64,000 nucleotides of DNA from Saprospiraceae bacterium (lineage in GTDB: Bacteria > Bacteroidota > Bacteroidia > Chitinophagales > Saprospiraceae): NCBI GenBank assembly GCA_019187225.1, contig JABAQQ010000009.1, positions 52,546 to 116,545 of the forward strand, read 5' to 3'. The translations under genes and the position numbers were made by a program. Below the pieces are notes generated by a model, which was not told the origin of the DNA, ran no database searches, and saw only the letters and a list, made by a program, of their open reading frames with translations. This document shows positions 26,696 to 34,872 of this stretch, piece by piece (within the stretch, counting starts at the first letter, position 1; every line of letters starts with the position of its first letter).

Positions 26696-27025
26696 ATGTC
26701 TATGTTGTTGCGTACACTTCGCGTTCTGACGTTCGTCGCAGGCTCTTGCCTTGTGATCAATGACGTGGCACGTCTGGTGTTCCCGTGCGTACAACAAGCC
26801 CTTATCGCCCAGGTCTGTGGTGATAAGGGACAGGACGACAACAATAACATCAGTGCTTTTTCTTTTTTTGAGGAGGAGGTAAAACATTCCGGCAAAGAGC
26901 GTTTCTACCCATTGCCGCTACCGGAAAACGAATTGGAGGTCGCAGTCGCGCATCTGATCGAGGACGACGACATCAGGCACCTCGCTTATATACCTATTTT
27001 TTCTCCCCCTCCCAACCGGGCCTGA
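26696..27025 (+). CDS. Small exported protein of unknown function
   Basis: 109 residues. ATG at 26696 (or 26702) is preferred; an upstream TTG overlaps a CATCTTTG box at 26673-26680 that looks like the -7 promoter element. A hydrophobic N-terminus (LLRTLRVLTFVAGSCLVI) could be a signal or anchor. The rest is acidic (QVCGDKGQDDNNN, FFEEEVKHSGKERF) and ends LAYIPIFSPPPNRA. It lies 345 bases upstream of the SulP transporter on the same strand. Not recognised; the promoter box supports that it is expressed. Confidence 0.5.
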   Translation: MSMLLRTLRVLTFVAGSCLVINDVARLVFPCVQQALIAQVCGDKGQDDNNNISAFSFFEEEVKHSGKERFYPLPLPENELEVAVAHLIEDDDIRHLAYIPIFSPPPNRA

Positions 27026-27369
27026 TCCGGGTCTGGTTTTCTTCCTGTTTTCTACTTACACATATCCTGAATCGAGTGTGCCTCATCGGCATGTTCTTTT
27101 GTTGAAATGAGGATTTGTTTTGCATCCCCGCTCAGGGTGAGGGGCAAACGATCAACAAATCACCATACAATCACCCGCTTGTGAGGCAGGCGCCTGGGCT
27201 GTGCGGCTCCCGCATATACCTGACAGGATTGCTGTAACGATTTCAGGAAGATTTCTCTCCCCTACCGGCGGAATACGTCCGCGCTCTCTTTCGCTTTCAC
27301 TTTTTATTCACCGGTTCTGTCGGCACATCGCTGCATGGATCCGCATAATATTCAACAAATCAAAATCTT
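27026..27369. other. Gene-free stretch before the SulP gene
   Basis: Bases 27076-27193 hold a stuttering palindrome, listed separately. The remaining part up to 27369 is the leader of the SulP gene and contains no clear open frame. No TAnnTTTG box is obvious close to the start. Confidence 0.4.
27076..27193. repeat. Stuttering palindrome, GATTTGTTT word family, copy 2
   Basis: The outer arms are GTGTGCCTCATCGGC and GCTTGTGAGGCAGGCGCC. The inner arms are GGATTTGTTTTGC and CAACAAATCACC. The centre has CCCC-loop-GGGG (TGCATCCCC, GAGGGGCA). The CTTGTGAGGCAG arm is a close match to CTTGTGAGACAG in the element at 10312-10443, as is the GATTTGTTT word. Confidence 0.6.
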
Positions 27370-29025
27370 ATGCAAAAAACAAACTACCTGGCCAATCTGA
27401 AATACGATTTGCCTGCAGGTGTGGTGGTATTCCTCATCGCCGTACCGCTTTGTCTTGGAATTGCGCTGGCATCTGGCGCCCCGCTTTTTTCCGGTATGAT
27501 CGCCGGTATCGTTGGCGGTATAATCATCGGTTTTTTAAGCAATTCTCACACGAGCGTGAGTGGTCCGGCTGCCGGCCTTACAGCAGTGGTACTCGTAGCG
27601 ATCCAGCAACTCGGCGCCTTCGAAGCTTTTCTGCTGGCAGTGGTGCTGGCCGGTGTTATGCAAATCGCTTTGGGAATTGCACATGCTGGTACGATCGCCA
27701 ACTTTTTCCCTTCCAGCGTCATTAAAGGGATGTTAACCGGTATCGGTATTATCATTATTTTGAAACAGATCCCGCATGCGCTCGGCTACGATAAAACGAC
27801 TGAAGGCGATGAATCTTTTTTTCAGGCAAGCGGGGGTAATACTTTTTCCTCGCTTTGGGAAAGCATAACCCAGTTTATCCACCCCGGGGCAACACTGGCC
27901 TCCCTGCTGGCGATCGGAATTTTATTGTTGTGGGAAAGACCAACGATCAAGAAACGGATAGGGATGATCCCAGGCGCCCTCGTGGCAGTGATCGCAAGCG
28001 TGTTGCTCAATGAATTGTTCAAACTGGCGGGCGACCCATGGGCAATCCGCACCGAACATCTTGTGAACATTCCGGTATCGGCAGATTTCGGCGCATTTTT
28101 AGGACAGTTCACTTTCCCCGATTTCAGCCAATGGAACAACCCGCAGGTATACACCGTGGCACTCACCATATGCGCCGTCGCTTCGGTCGAAACCCTGCTT
28201 TGCATCGAAGCGGTAGATAATGTGGACCCGCATAAACGCACCACCAATCCGAACAAAGAACTCAGGGCACAGGGAGTGGGCAATATGATTTCGGGGCTGC
28301 TCGGCGGGTTGCCGATCACTTCGGTCATCGTACGCGGTTCGGCCAATGTAAATGCCGGCGCACGCACCAAAATGGCCACTATTTCGCACGGCTTACTTAT
28401 CCTCGTGTGCGTAGCGATGATCCCCGCCATACTCAATCTCATCCCCCTCGCTGCGCTTGCCGCCGTACTGATCCTTACCGGTTACAAACTCGCAAAAGTC
28501 AGCATTTTTAAAGAAATGTGGGCCAATGGCAAGTACCAATGGTGGCCGTTCATTATTACGGTAGCAGCAGTGGTATTTACCGACCTGCTTACCGGCGTCG
28601 GCATAGGGTTGGCTGCAAGCGTTTTCGCCATATTGCGCGGCAACATGAAAAACTCGTATAGGTTCCACAAAGAAGAATACCACGAAGGCGATGTGATCCG
28701 CATCAACTTGTCCCAGGAAGTCTCTTTCCTCAACAAAGCGAGCATCAAACTCACACTCGAACATATACCGGAAAATTCAAAAGTCCTGATTGACGCCACC
28801 GACACAGCCTATATTGATTTCGATGTTTTGGAGATCATCCGCGAATTCCGCGACGTGAAATCCAAAGACAAGAATATTGAAGTGACGCTCAGGGGTTTCC
28901 AGGAAAAATACAAGGTCGGGGATTCGGATTTTGTACATTGCGAAACGGAACAGGAATTTGCCGACGAACGGCCATTCGTCAGGGAGCGCGCCGCGACAGA
29001 GAAAATGGATCCTGTGCTGAATTAA
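27370..29025 (+). CDS. SulP family anion transporter with STAS domain
   Basis: 551 residues. It starts NLKYDLPAGVVVFLIAVPLC, the standard SulP entry, followed by ten or more membrane helices; SVSGPAAGLTAVVL carries the substrate-site loop and SVETLLCIEAVDNVDPHKR another conserved block. Residues about 430-530 form a cytoplasmic STAS domain (ISLSQEVSFLNKASIKLTL-type, SKVLIDATDTAYIDFDVLEI) that regulates transport. SulP carriers move sulfate, bicarbonate or chloride, often with sodium or protons; many Bacteroidota members are placed with carbonic anhydrases, but none lies here, so the substrate is open. Confidence 0.92.
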   Translation: MQKTNYLANLKYDLPAGVVVFLIAVPLCLGIALASGAPLFSGMIAGIVGGIIIGFLSNSHTSVSGPAAGLTAVVLVAIQQLGAFEAFLLAVVLAGVMQIALGIAHAGTIANFFPSSVIKGMLTGIGIIIILKQIPHALGYDKTTEGDESFFQASGGNTFSSLWESITQFIHPGATLASLLAIGILLLWERPTIKKRIGMIPGALVAVIASVLLNELFKLAGDPWAIRTEHLVNIPVSADFGAFLGQFTFPDFSQWNNPQVYTVALTICAVASVETLLCIEAVDNVDPHKRTTNPNKELRAQGVGNMISGLLGGLPITSVIVRGSANVNAGARTKMATISHGLLILVCVAMIPAILNLIPLAALAAVLILTGYKLAKVSIFKEMWANGKYQWWPFIITVAAVVFTDLLTGVGIGLAASVFAILRGNMKNSYRFHKEEYHEGDVIRINLSQEVSFLNKASIKLTLEHIPENSKVLIDATDTAYIDFDVLEIIREFRDVKSKDKNIEVTLRGFQEKYKVGDSDFVHCETEQEFADERPFVRERAATEKMDPVLN

Positions 29026-29176
29026 ACCAATAAATTTTTCTTCTGAACGGCAGCGTTCCTTCAGCCTGTTGCGTTTCGGGAATGTTCTTGTTTGCAAAAA
29101 ACGGTTTGCCGTTTTGTTTCATAACACCCGGTAAAGAATTAAGCAGGTTTTTTAGTTGGTTTTGTTTGTTGCAAAG

Positions 29177-29199
29177 GGCACGCTGCGAGCGTGCCTTTT
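29177..29199 (+). terminator. Rho-independent-type terminator behind the SulP gene
   Basis: GGCACGCT, loop GCG, AGCGTGCC, then TTTT: a perfect 8-base-pair GC-rich stem with a short T tract, located between the SulP stop and the start of the M28 peptidase gene. Confidence 0.7.
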
Positions 29200-29237
29200 G
29201 TACTTTTAGCCCGAAATTTTTATCACCTGTTTTTTTC

Positions 29238-30821
29238 ATGCGAAACAATCTCCTCTTTTTCATTGGCCTCTTGTGCGGATCCGCTGTTTTAGCCCAGACG
29301 ACCAACCAACCGCCCGACATTTCCAATTTTACCACAACAGTGGATTGGCCGAACAACACCCTTACCCTGACATACGACGCAACCGATGCCGAAAACGACC
29401 TGCTGGAAGTTTCGGTTGCCTTTTCTCCCGACAATGGTCACACCTATTTGCCACCCTCGCAGGTGACCGTTTCGGGCGATACGGGATTTCCGGTAACGCC
29501 CGGCACAGGACGAACCATCACCTGCGACATCAGCGCTCTGGCGGGGATATCTGCCGCATTCACCGTACGCCTTGTCGCCGACGACAAACAACCTTTTGAC
29601 ATCCAGCAACTTGTCGGCGAAGTGGACAGCATCCGCCTGCGCGAAGATCTCGAATTCGTGGAAGGCATCCGGCACCGGGTTACCGGTCCGGCGCACCTCG
29701 ATGCGGTGCGCGATTCCATTGCCGGGCATTTTTCCGCGCTGGGGCTTTCACTGAACCAACAATTCTTTTCTTACGGTAACGCAACCGGGGAAAATATCAT
29801 CGGCACGTTTCCCGGCACCTCTGACGCTGAGAAGGTCGTCTTGGTGGATGCCCACTACGACACGGTGAACAACGCCCCCGGCGCTGACGACAATGGCAGC
29901 GGCGTGGTCGGATTCATGGAAATCTCCCGCCTGCTGAGCCGCTATCCGGCCAAAAAGACCATCCGTTATATCGGCTTCGACATGGAAGAAGACGGTTTGC
30001 GCGGAAGTATTGACTACGTTTCCAACGATCTTCCTGCTGCCGAACAAATTGAAGGCGTGTTCAATTTTGAAATGATCGGCTATTACTCCGAACAGCCCAA
30101 CAGCCAGGAAATCCCTACCGGGTTCGATATTTTTTTCCCGGACGCAACCACCCAGATCATAAACAATCAAAAAAAAGGCGATTTTATCACCAATGTAGCC
30201 AATTCCAATTGCGCGTCGCTGGCGTTGTTGTTCAGCACATCCGCTGCGCAATACGTTCCCGATCTGAAAGTCATCACACTCGTCGCGCCGGGCAACGGCT
30301 CCCTGTTTGCGGATCTACTCCGCAGCGATCACGCGCCATTCTGGTTTGCCAACAAACCCGCGCTGATGCTCACCGATGGCGCCGACTTCCGCAACGATTG
30401 CTACCACACACCTCAGGATATGGCGGAAGGAAAACTCAATTTCACTTTTATGTCCAACGTGGTGAAAGCCACGCTCGCATCCGTAGCGCAACTCGCTGAA
30501 ATTCAGCATGCCGACTGGGCTGTGACGACTTTCGACGGCATCCTCGATTCAAAGGAACCGAACGGGTGCCGCTTCGACGTCCGGCATAGTTCCCACCAAA
30601 ACGGCGTTTTGGCTTTTACTTTCGGCGACTGCCCTTTCAAAGACGTACACATCGAGGTGCTGGATGAAAAAGGCAGGTTGATACAAAATGCATGGCTGAC
30701 GATCCTTGAAACCGAACAACAATATGACCTACCGCTGCCCCAACTGCCGGCAGGCATGTATTTTGCTCAGCTCAGTTGGCCGGGCGGCATGCATACTGAA
30801 AAATTTGTAGTCAGCCGGTAA
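29238..30821 (+). CDS. Secreted M28 family peptidase with C-terminal sorting-like domain
   Basis: 527 residues from the ATG at 29238 (MRNNLLFFIGLLCGSAVLAQ is the signal peptide; the frame is open further upstream but lacks leader features). Residues 22-120 form a beta-sandwich module (ATDAENDLLEVSVAFSPD). The M28 zinc aminopeptidase domain covers about 130-430: VLVDAHYDTV (about residue 203) and GADDNGSG supply the first ligand and the bridging Asp, and GFDMEEDG (about 249) the catalytic Glu pair; YHTPQDM holds the last His. The final 70 residues (VHIEVLDEKGRLIQNAWL, then AGMYFAQLSW) look like a T9SS sorting domain. It releases N-terminal residues from extracellular peptides. Confidence 0.9.
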   Translation: MRNNLLFFIGLLCGSAVLAQTTNQPPDISNFTTTVDWPNNTLTLTYDATDAENDLLEVSVAFSPDNGHTYLPPSQVTVSGDTGFPVTPGTGRTITCDISALAGISAAFTVRLVADDKQPFDIQQLVGEVDSIRLREDLEFVEGIRHRVTGPAHLDAVRDSIAGHFSALGLSLNQQFFSYGNATGENIIGTFPGTSDAEKVVLVDAHYDTVNNAPGADDNGSGVVGFMEISRLLSRYPAKKTIRYIGFDMEEDGLRGSIDYVSNDLPAAEQIEGVFNFEMIGYYSEQPNSQEIPTGFDIFFPDATTQIINNQKKGDFITNVANSNCASLALLFSTSAAQYVPDLKVITLVAPGNGSLFADLLRSDHAPFWFANKPALMLTDGADFRNDCYHTPQDMAEGKLNFTFMSNVVKATLASVAQLAEIQHADWAVTTFDGILDSKEPNGCRFDVRHSSHQNGVLAFTFGDCPFKDVHIEVLDEKGRLIQNAWLTILETEQQYDLPLPQLPAGMYFAQLSWPGGMHTEKFVVSR

Positions 30822-30853
30822 ACCCTCATCCCTTAATCCCCGATTCCTCATTT

Positions 30854-30861
30854 TATCTTTG
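30854..30861 (+). promoter_or_regulatory. -7 promoter box TATCTTTG
   Basis: A match to the Bacteroidota consensus TAnnTTTG, 6 bases before the ATG at 30868. A -33 TTTG is not evident at the usual distance. The transcript would be nearly leaderless. Confidence 0.55.
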
Positions 30862-30867
30862 CGCCCT

Positions 30868-32958
30868 ATGCGGGTATTTACCGATTTATCTCAATTGCCG
30901 TTGTTCCGCAATGCAGTAATCACCATCGGATCCTTCGACGGCGTGCATACCGGCCACCGGCAGATTCTGGAACAAGTGAAAACGCTCGCCCGCTCCAGCG
31001 ACGGTGAAAGTGTGGTCATTACTTTCGATCCGCACCCGCGCACCATACTGCAGCCAGGCGACGCCTCCTTCAAACTCCTGACAACGACACAGGAGAAAAT
31101 TGATCTGTTGCAACGCTACGGAATTGACAATGTGGTGGTTGTGCCTTTTTCGTCAGAATTCTCCCGGCAGTCGGCCCGGCACTACGTGGAAGATTTTTTG
31201 ATCCAAAAATTCCATCCGAACTATATCGTCATCGGTTACGACCACCGTTTCGGGACAGGCCGGGAAGGCAATATTGATTTTCTGAAAAAATACGAAGCGA
31301 CGGCTGGCTTTCAGGTAGTGGAAATCCCTGCGCAGCAAGAAGATGAAATCGCCGTCAGCTCTTCCAAGATCCGCCGGGCATTGGATGCAGCGGATGTGAC
31401 CCTGGCCAACCGCCTCCTGGGGCATCCGTACTTTTTCTCCGGCAAAGTGGCGGAAGGTCGAAAAATCGGCCGCCGCATCGGGTTCCCAACGGCCAACATC
31501 CTGATCACTGATCCGTACAAACTGGTGTTGCCGCAGGGAATTTATGCGGCAAAAGTCCACTTCGCAGCCAATGCATTGCCTTCTCCGGCTGAAAACGGAA
31601 AAGGAACGGGATTGCCCGCCATGCTTTACATCGGTAACCGCCCGACATTGGAAGCCGCCGGAGAGCAAACGATCGAAGTACACATCCCCGGTTTTTCCGG
31701 CGACCTCTATGGTCAGTATCTGACCGTGGAAGTGCTCGACTTTATCCGGCCCGATAAAAAACTGGAAGACCTGGAGGCCTTAAAAAAGCAGATCGAACAG
31801 GACAAAGCAGAAATCCAAAAACGGCTGGGGGCAGAGGGCACAGGTTGGATAGAAGAAGGTGCATATCCGGAAAAACCATTCGGTTCCGCTCCCCAACCTG
31901 CCGTTTCCGTTGCCGTGGTGATCCTCAACTACAATACCCGGCGCCACCTCGAACAATTCCTGCCTTCCGTTGTGGCCAACAGCCCCGGCGCGCGCATCAT
32001 CGTTGCCGACAACGGGTCGCCGGACGACTCCGTTGATTTTTTGAGAAAAAATTACCCGCAGGTGGAGATCATTGACCTTCAGCGGAATTACGGTTTTGCG
32101 GAAGGATACAACCAGGCCTTGAAAAAAGTCCAGGCTGAAATCTATGTCATTCTCAATTCCGATGTGGAGGTAACGCCCGGTTGGATGGAACCGATCCTGG
32201 AAGTCCTGCAAAGGGACCCAACAATGGCCATTGCCCAACCCAAGATACTGGCCTGGAACGACAAGCCGGGTAATGCCCCCCCACCACAGTCTGCCGTCAA
32301 CCGTTTTGAATATGCCGGGGCCGCCGGCGGCTGGATTGATGCCCTCGGTTATCCGTTCTGCCGGGGGCGTATTTTCAGCAAGCGCGAAGATGACCGGGGC
32401 CAATACGACGACCCGCAGGAATGTTTCTGGGCAGCCGGCGCCGCGTTTTTTATCCGCGCTGAACTTTACCATGCGTTCGGCGGCTTCGACGGCGACTATT
32501 TTGCGCACAATGAAGAAATTGACCTGTGCTGGCGCCTCAAACGGGCGGGTTATTCGGTTTGGTGCATCCCGCAGTCAGTGGTATTCCACCTGGGTGGCGG
32601 AACGCTGGAGTACGAAAATCCGCGAAAAGTATTTCTCAACTTTCGCAACAGCCTCTTTTCATTGCTCAAAAATCAACCTGTCCGGAAACTGCTTTGGCTT
32701 ATGCCGGCCCGTTTGATTCTCGACGGCCTGGCGGGCGCGCGATTTGCCGCGAAAGGCCAGTTCCGCGCGATTTGGGCGATCATCAGGGCGCATTTTTCAT
32801 TTTACAGCAATTTCCGAAAAACGCTTCGCAAACGCTATGCTGTCGCGGAGATCATTGACCGACAAAAATTCCGCCCCGAAAACCGCTCCGGTATTTACCG
32901 CGGAAGTATCATCGTAGCACATTACCTGCGGCGGGTAAAAGAATTCGCAAAACTGTAA
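30868..32958 (+). CDS. ribF: Riboflavin kinase/FAD synthetase fused to a GT2 glycosyltransferase
   Basis: 696 residues in one uninterrupted frame. Residues 1 to about 322 are a complete RibF: nucleotidyl-transfer motif GSFDGVHTGHRQIL near residue 16, then VITFDPHPRTIL, SSSKIRRAL, and the flavokinase motif GRRIGFPTANILI, ending with the usual helix ALKKQIEQDKAEIQKRLG. That half makes FMN and FAD from riboflavin. After a 22-residue linker, residues about 345-640 are a family 2 glycosyltransferase (VAVVILNYNT, IVADNGSPDDSVDFL, YVILNSDVEVTPGW, FGGFDGDYFAHNEEIDLCWR), of the rhamnosyltransferase-like type. Normally these are separate genes. No ATG starts the second part; a GTG at about 31917 could give internal initiation. 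RibF is certain; the fusion may be genuine or a lost stop. Confidence 0.85.
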   Translation: MRVFTDLSQLPLFRNAVITIGSFDGVHTGHRQILEQVKTLARSSDGESVVITFDPHPRTILQPGDASFKLLTTTQEKIDLLQRYGIDNVVVVPFSSEFSRQSARHYVEDFLIQKFHPNYIVIGYDHRFGTGREGNIDFLKKYEATAGFQVVEIPAQQEDEIAVSSSKIRRALDAADVTLANRLLGHPYFFSGKVAEGRKIGRRIGFPTANILITDPYKLVLPQGIYAAKVHFAANALPSPAENGKGTGLPAMLYIGNRPTLEAAGEQTIEVHIPGFSGDLYGQYLTVEVLDFIRPDKKLEDLEALKKQIEQDKAEIQKRLGAEGTGWIEEGAYPEKPFGSAPQPAVSVAVVILNYNTRRHLEQFLPSVVANSPGARIIVADNGSPDDSVDFLRKNYPQVEIIDLQRNYGFAEGYNQALKKVQAEIYVILNSDVEVTPGWMEPILEVLQRDPTMAIAQPKILAWNDKPGNAPPPQSAVNRFEYAGAAGGWIDALGYPFCRGRIFSKREDDRGQYDDPQECFWAAGAAFFIRAELYHAFGGFDGDYFAHNEEIDLCWRLKRAGYSVWCIPQSVVFHLGGGTLEYENPRKVFLNFRNSLFSLLKNQPVRKLLWLMPARLILDGLAGARFAAKGQFRAIWAIIRAHFSFYSNFRKTLRKRYAVAEIIDRQKFRPENRSGIYRGSIIVAHYLRRVKEFAKL

Positions 32959-33009
32959 CCCGGAACGCTGTTCCGGGAAAAAACATACCGGGACGCTGTT
33001 CCGGGTTAC
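32955..33009. repeat. Compact double palindrome supplying the RibF-GT2 stop
   Basis: GTAACCCGGAAC (32955-32966) is perfectly complementary to GTTCCGGGTTAC (32998-33009). Inside, CCCGGAAC-GCT-GTTCCGGG is a second perfect hairpin, and CCGGGACGCTGTTCCGGG a near copy. The TAA of the preceding gene lies in the left arm, and the RluA ATG follows 3 bases after the right arm. Confidence 0.75.
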
Positions 33010-33012
33010 GAT

Positions 33013-33732
33013 ATGAAACCAAACATCCTCTACGAAGACGGACATCTGCTCGTCGCGGACAAACCCGCCGGTTTGCTTTCCATTCCCGACCGGTTCGGCA
33101 ACAAAGACAGCTTGTTGGCCGCACTCGAGCGCAAATACGGGAAAGTTTTCATCGTGCATCGCCTCGACCGGGAGACGAGCGGCGTAATCTGCTTTGCCCG
33201 CAACGAATCCGCGCACCGCCACCTCTCGATCCAGTTTGAGCGCCATACGGCCGATAAATTTTACCTCGCTTTGCTCGACGGCGTCTTGCACCACGACGAA
33301 GGAGAGATTGACAAACCCATCGGCGAACATCCGACCATTTCAGGGAAAATGGCCATTGTCCATTCCGGCAAACCCTCGCTTACCTTCTACCGCGTCCTCG
33401 AGCGTTTCAAACGCTTCACGCTGGCCGAAGCGCTCATCAAAACCGGACGTACCCACCAGATCCGGGTGCATTTCCAAAGCATCGGATATCCGCTGGCAGT
33501 GGACGCGCTTTATGGTCGCCGCGCAGCGTTTTTTTTATCCGAAATAAAAGGAAAAGCCTATAAATCAGGTAAATATACGGAAGAAGAACGCCCCTTGATG
33601 GATCGCACTTCGCTCCACTCGTCGCGCTTGCGCCTCGATCACCCGGTCACCAACGAACGCATGGAGTTCAAAGCCGAATTACCCAAAGATTTCGCGGCGG
33701 TATTGAATCAATTGCGGAAATGGGGAGGGTAA
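33013..33732 (+). CDS. RluA family RNA pseudouridine synthase
   Basis: 239 residues. The catalytic motif HRLDRETSGVICFARN places Asp52 as the nucleophile; upstream are ILYEDGHLLVADKPAGLLS and downstream the substrate block TGRTHQIRVHFQSIGYPLAV and DALYG. The protein lacks an N-terminal S4 domain, as do the short RluA-like enzymes that modify one site in rRNA or tRNA. It converts uridine to pseudouridine in folded RNA. The target cannot be assigned. It lies 54 bases behind the RibF-GT2 gene and ends at a convergent junction. Confidence 0.9.
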   Translation: MKPNILYEDGHLLVADKPAGLLSIPDRFGNKDSLLAALERKYGKVFIVHRLDRETSGVICFARNESAHRHLSIQFERHTADKFYLALLDGVLHHDEGEIDKPIGEHPTISGKMAIVHSGKPSLTFYRVLERFKRFTLAEALIKTGRTHQIRVHFQSIGYPLAVDALYGRRAAFFLSEIKGKAYKSGKYTEEERPLMDRTSLHSSRLRLDHPVTNERMEFKAELPKDFAAVLNQLRKWGG

Positions 33733-33756
33733 CGATTTGCGATTTACGATTTGCGA
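33733..33756. repeat. GATTTGCG / GATTTACG word repeat at a convergent junction
   Basis: Three consecutive words GATTTGC, GATTTAC, GATTTGC joined by G fill most of the 31 bases between the stop of the pseudouridine synthase and the stop of the SH3 gene on the other strand. A complementary arm is lacking, so this is a half element. Confidence 0.5.
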
Positions 33757-33763
33757 AATGTTG

Positions 33764-34819
33764 TCAGTCATAAGATCCGCTGCGCAGGTTCACCCTGATC
33801 CCGTTCGCTTCAGGGTCTTCGAACATGGTCAGCCTGGCTTGCAGCGCGGTTCGGTCGCGGTCGTCAAGGATAGAAAGACCGGATGGAATGATCTCGTGCA
33901 ATTCACTCAGAATCAGTTCTTTTGGTTGCCAGTAATTGATATTTTTTCCCACGATATCTTCCAATACCGATTCTTTCATAGCGACGAGTTCGGGCTTGAA
34001 AAGTTCGCCGGTGGACAGCGCTGATTCGATTTGCCGGAGCATTTTGAGGTGGATGCCAGTGCCGAGTTGGCTGGCAGCTTCATATTCTGAAAGCTGGAAT
34101 TTCCAGGCGGGAAAGAACGATTCGATGCTGTCTGCCGGAAAGACCATGAAACAGGTATTAAAATATGCATCGTCCTGATCGTAAGATGATCTCCTGGATT
34201 TTTCCCGCCAAATTCTGAAATCGGCAAATAGATACGGTTGTGTGCCTTCCGCTACGAATTGAAAAATATACCCCGGTAATACACCTTGCAACCAGGCAAA
34301 ATCAGGTTGAAAGCCGGCGTCGGCAGGTTCGACCCGATGAGCGAGCAAGTGGACGATGGTATCGCGCAACGCAACCGACTCCCGGTAAGCGGCCGCCAAT
34401 CCTTCGCCGCTTTTGATATGGTCGCCACGGAGCCCGGTTTCAACCAAACGGTTGCGGCGAGCGGTCACAGATGTTCCGAAGTAACATTGCATCCTTTTTT
34501 GAAAAAGCCACAGGGTATCGCTTTGAACCGGGCGGAGCGCGCCGGCAAATACCCATCCAACCTCATCATCGGCTGTTTTCACTTTTATCCAGGGCGCCTG
34601 ATGATTTCTGTCGTTGTAAAAAACGGAGGATTCGAAGTGACTCACCTCTCTCAGATCAGTTACTTTCTCATCCATTGTGAGTACCCGGAGCACATTGCTT
34701 TTTTTACCGGGTGCATCGCGCAGCGAAATTTGCATAAAATCCACAACCAACTGATTTTCAGACTTTCCATTTATGCAACAAGTTAAAATAGGAACAAGTA
34801 AAAAGAGCAAATACCGCAT
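33764..34819 (-). CDS. Probable lipoprotein with bacterial SH3 domain
   Basis: 351 residues from the ATG at 34819, chosen because it opens the signal (MRYLLFLLVPILTCCING, a possible but non-canonical lipobox ending in Cys). Residues about 25-95 are an SH3b-like barrel (MQISLRDAPGKKSNVLRVLT, WIKVKTADDEVGWVFAGAL) like those that bind cell-wall peptides. The following 250 residues are not recognised; they contain LVETGLRGDHIKSGEGLAAAY. The end converges with the pseudouridine synthase. An envelope role is likely; function is otherwise open. Confidence 0.65.
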   Translation of the reverse strand: MRYLLFLLVPILTCCINGKSENQLVVDFMQISLRDAPGKKSNVLRVLTMDEKVTDLREVSHFESSVFYNDRNHQAPWIKVKTADDEVGWVFAGALRPVQSDTLWLFQKRMQCYFGTSVTARRNRLVETGLRGDHIKSGEGLAAAYRESVALRDTIVHLLAHRVEPADAGFQPDFAWLQGVLPGYIFQFVAEGTQPYLFADFRIWREKSRRSSYDQDDAYFNTCFMVFPADSIESFFPAWKFQLSEYEAASQLGTGIHLKMLRQIESALSTGELFKPELVAMKESVLEDIVGKNINYWQPKELILSELHEIIPSGLSILDDRDRTALQARLTMFEDPEANGIRVNLRSGSYD

Positions 34820-34872
34820 TTGAACTAAGTTTACGCACAAAACTAAACAACGACCGAAAACTGCCTGTCCGC

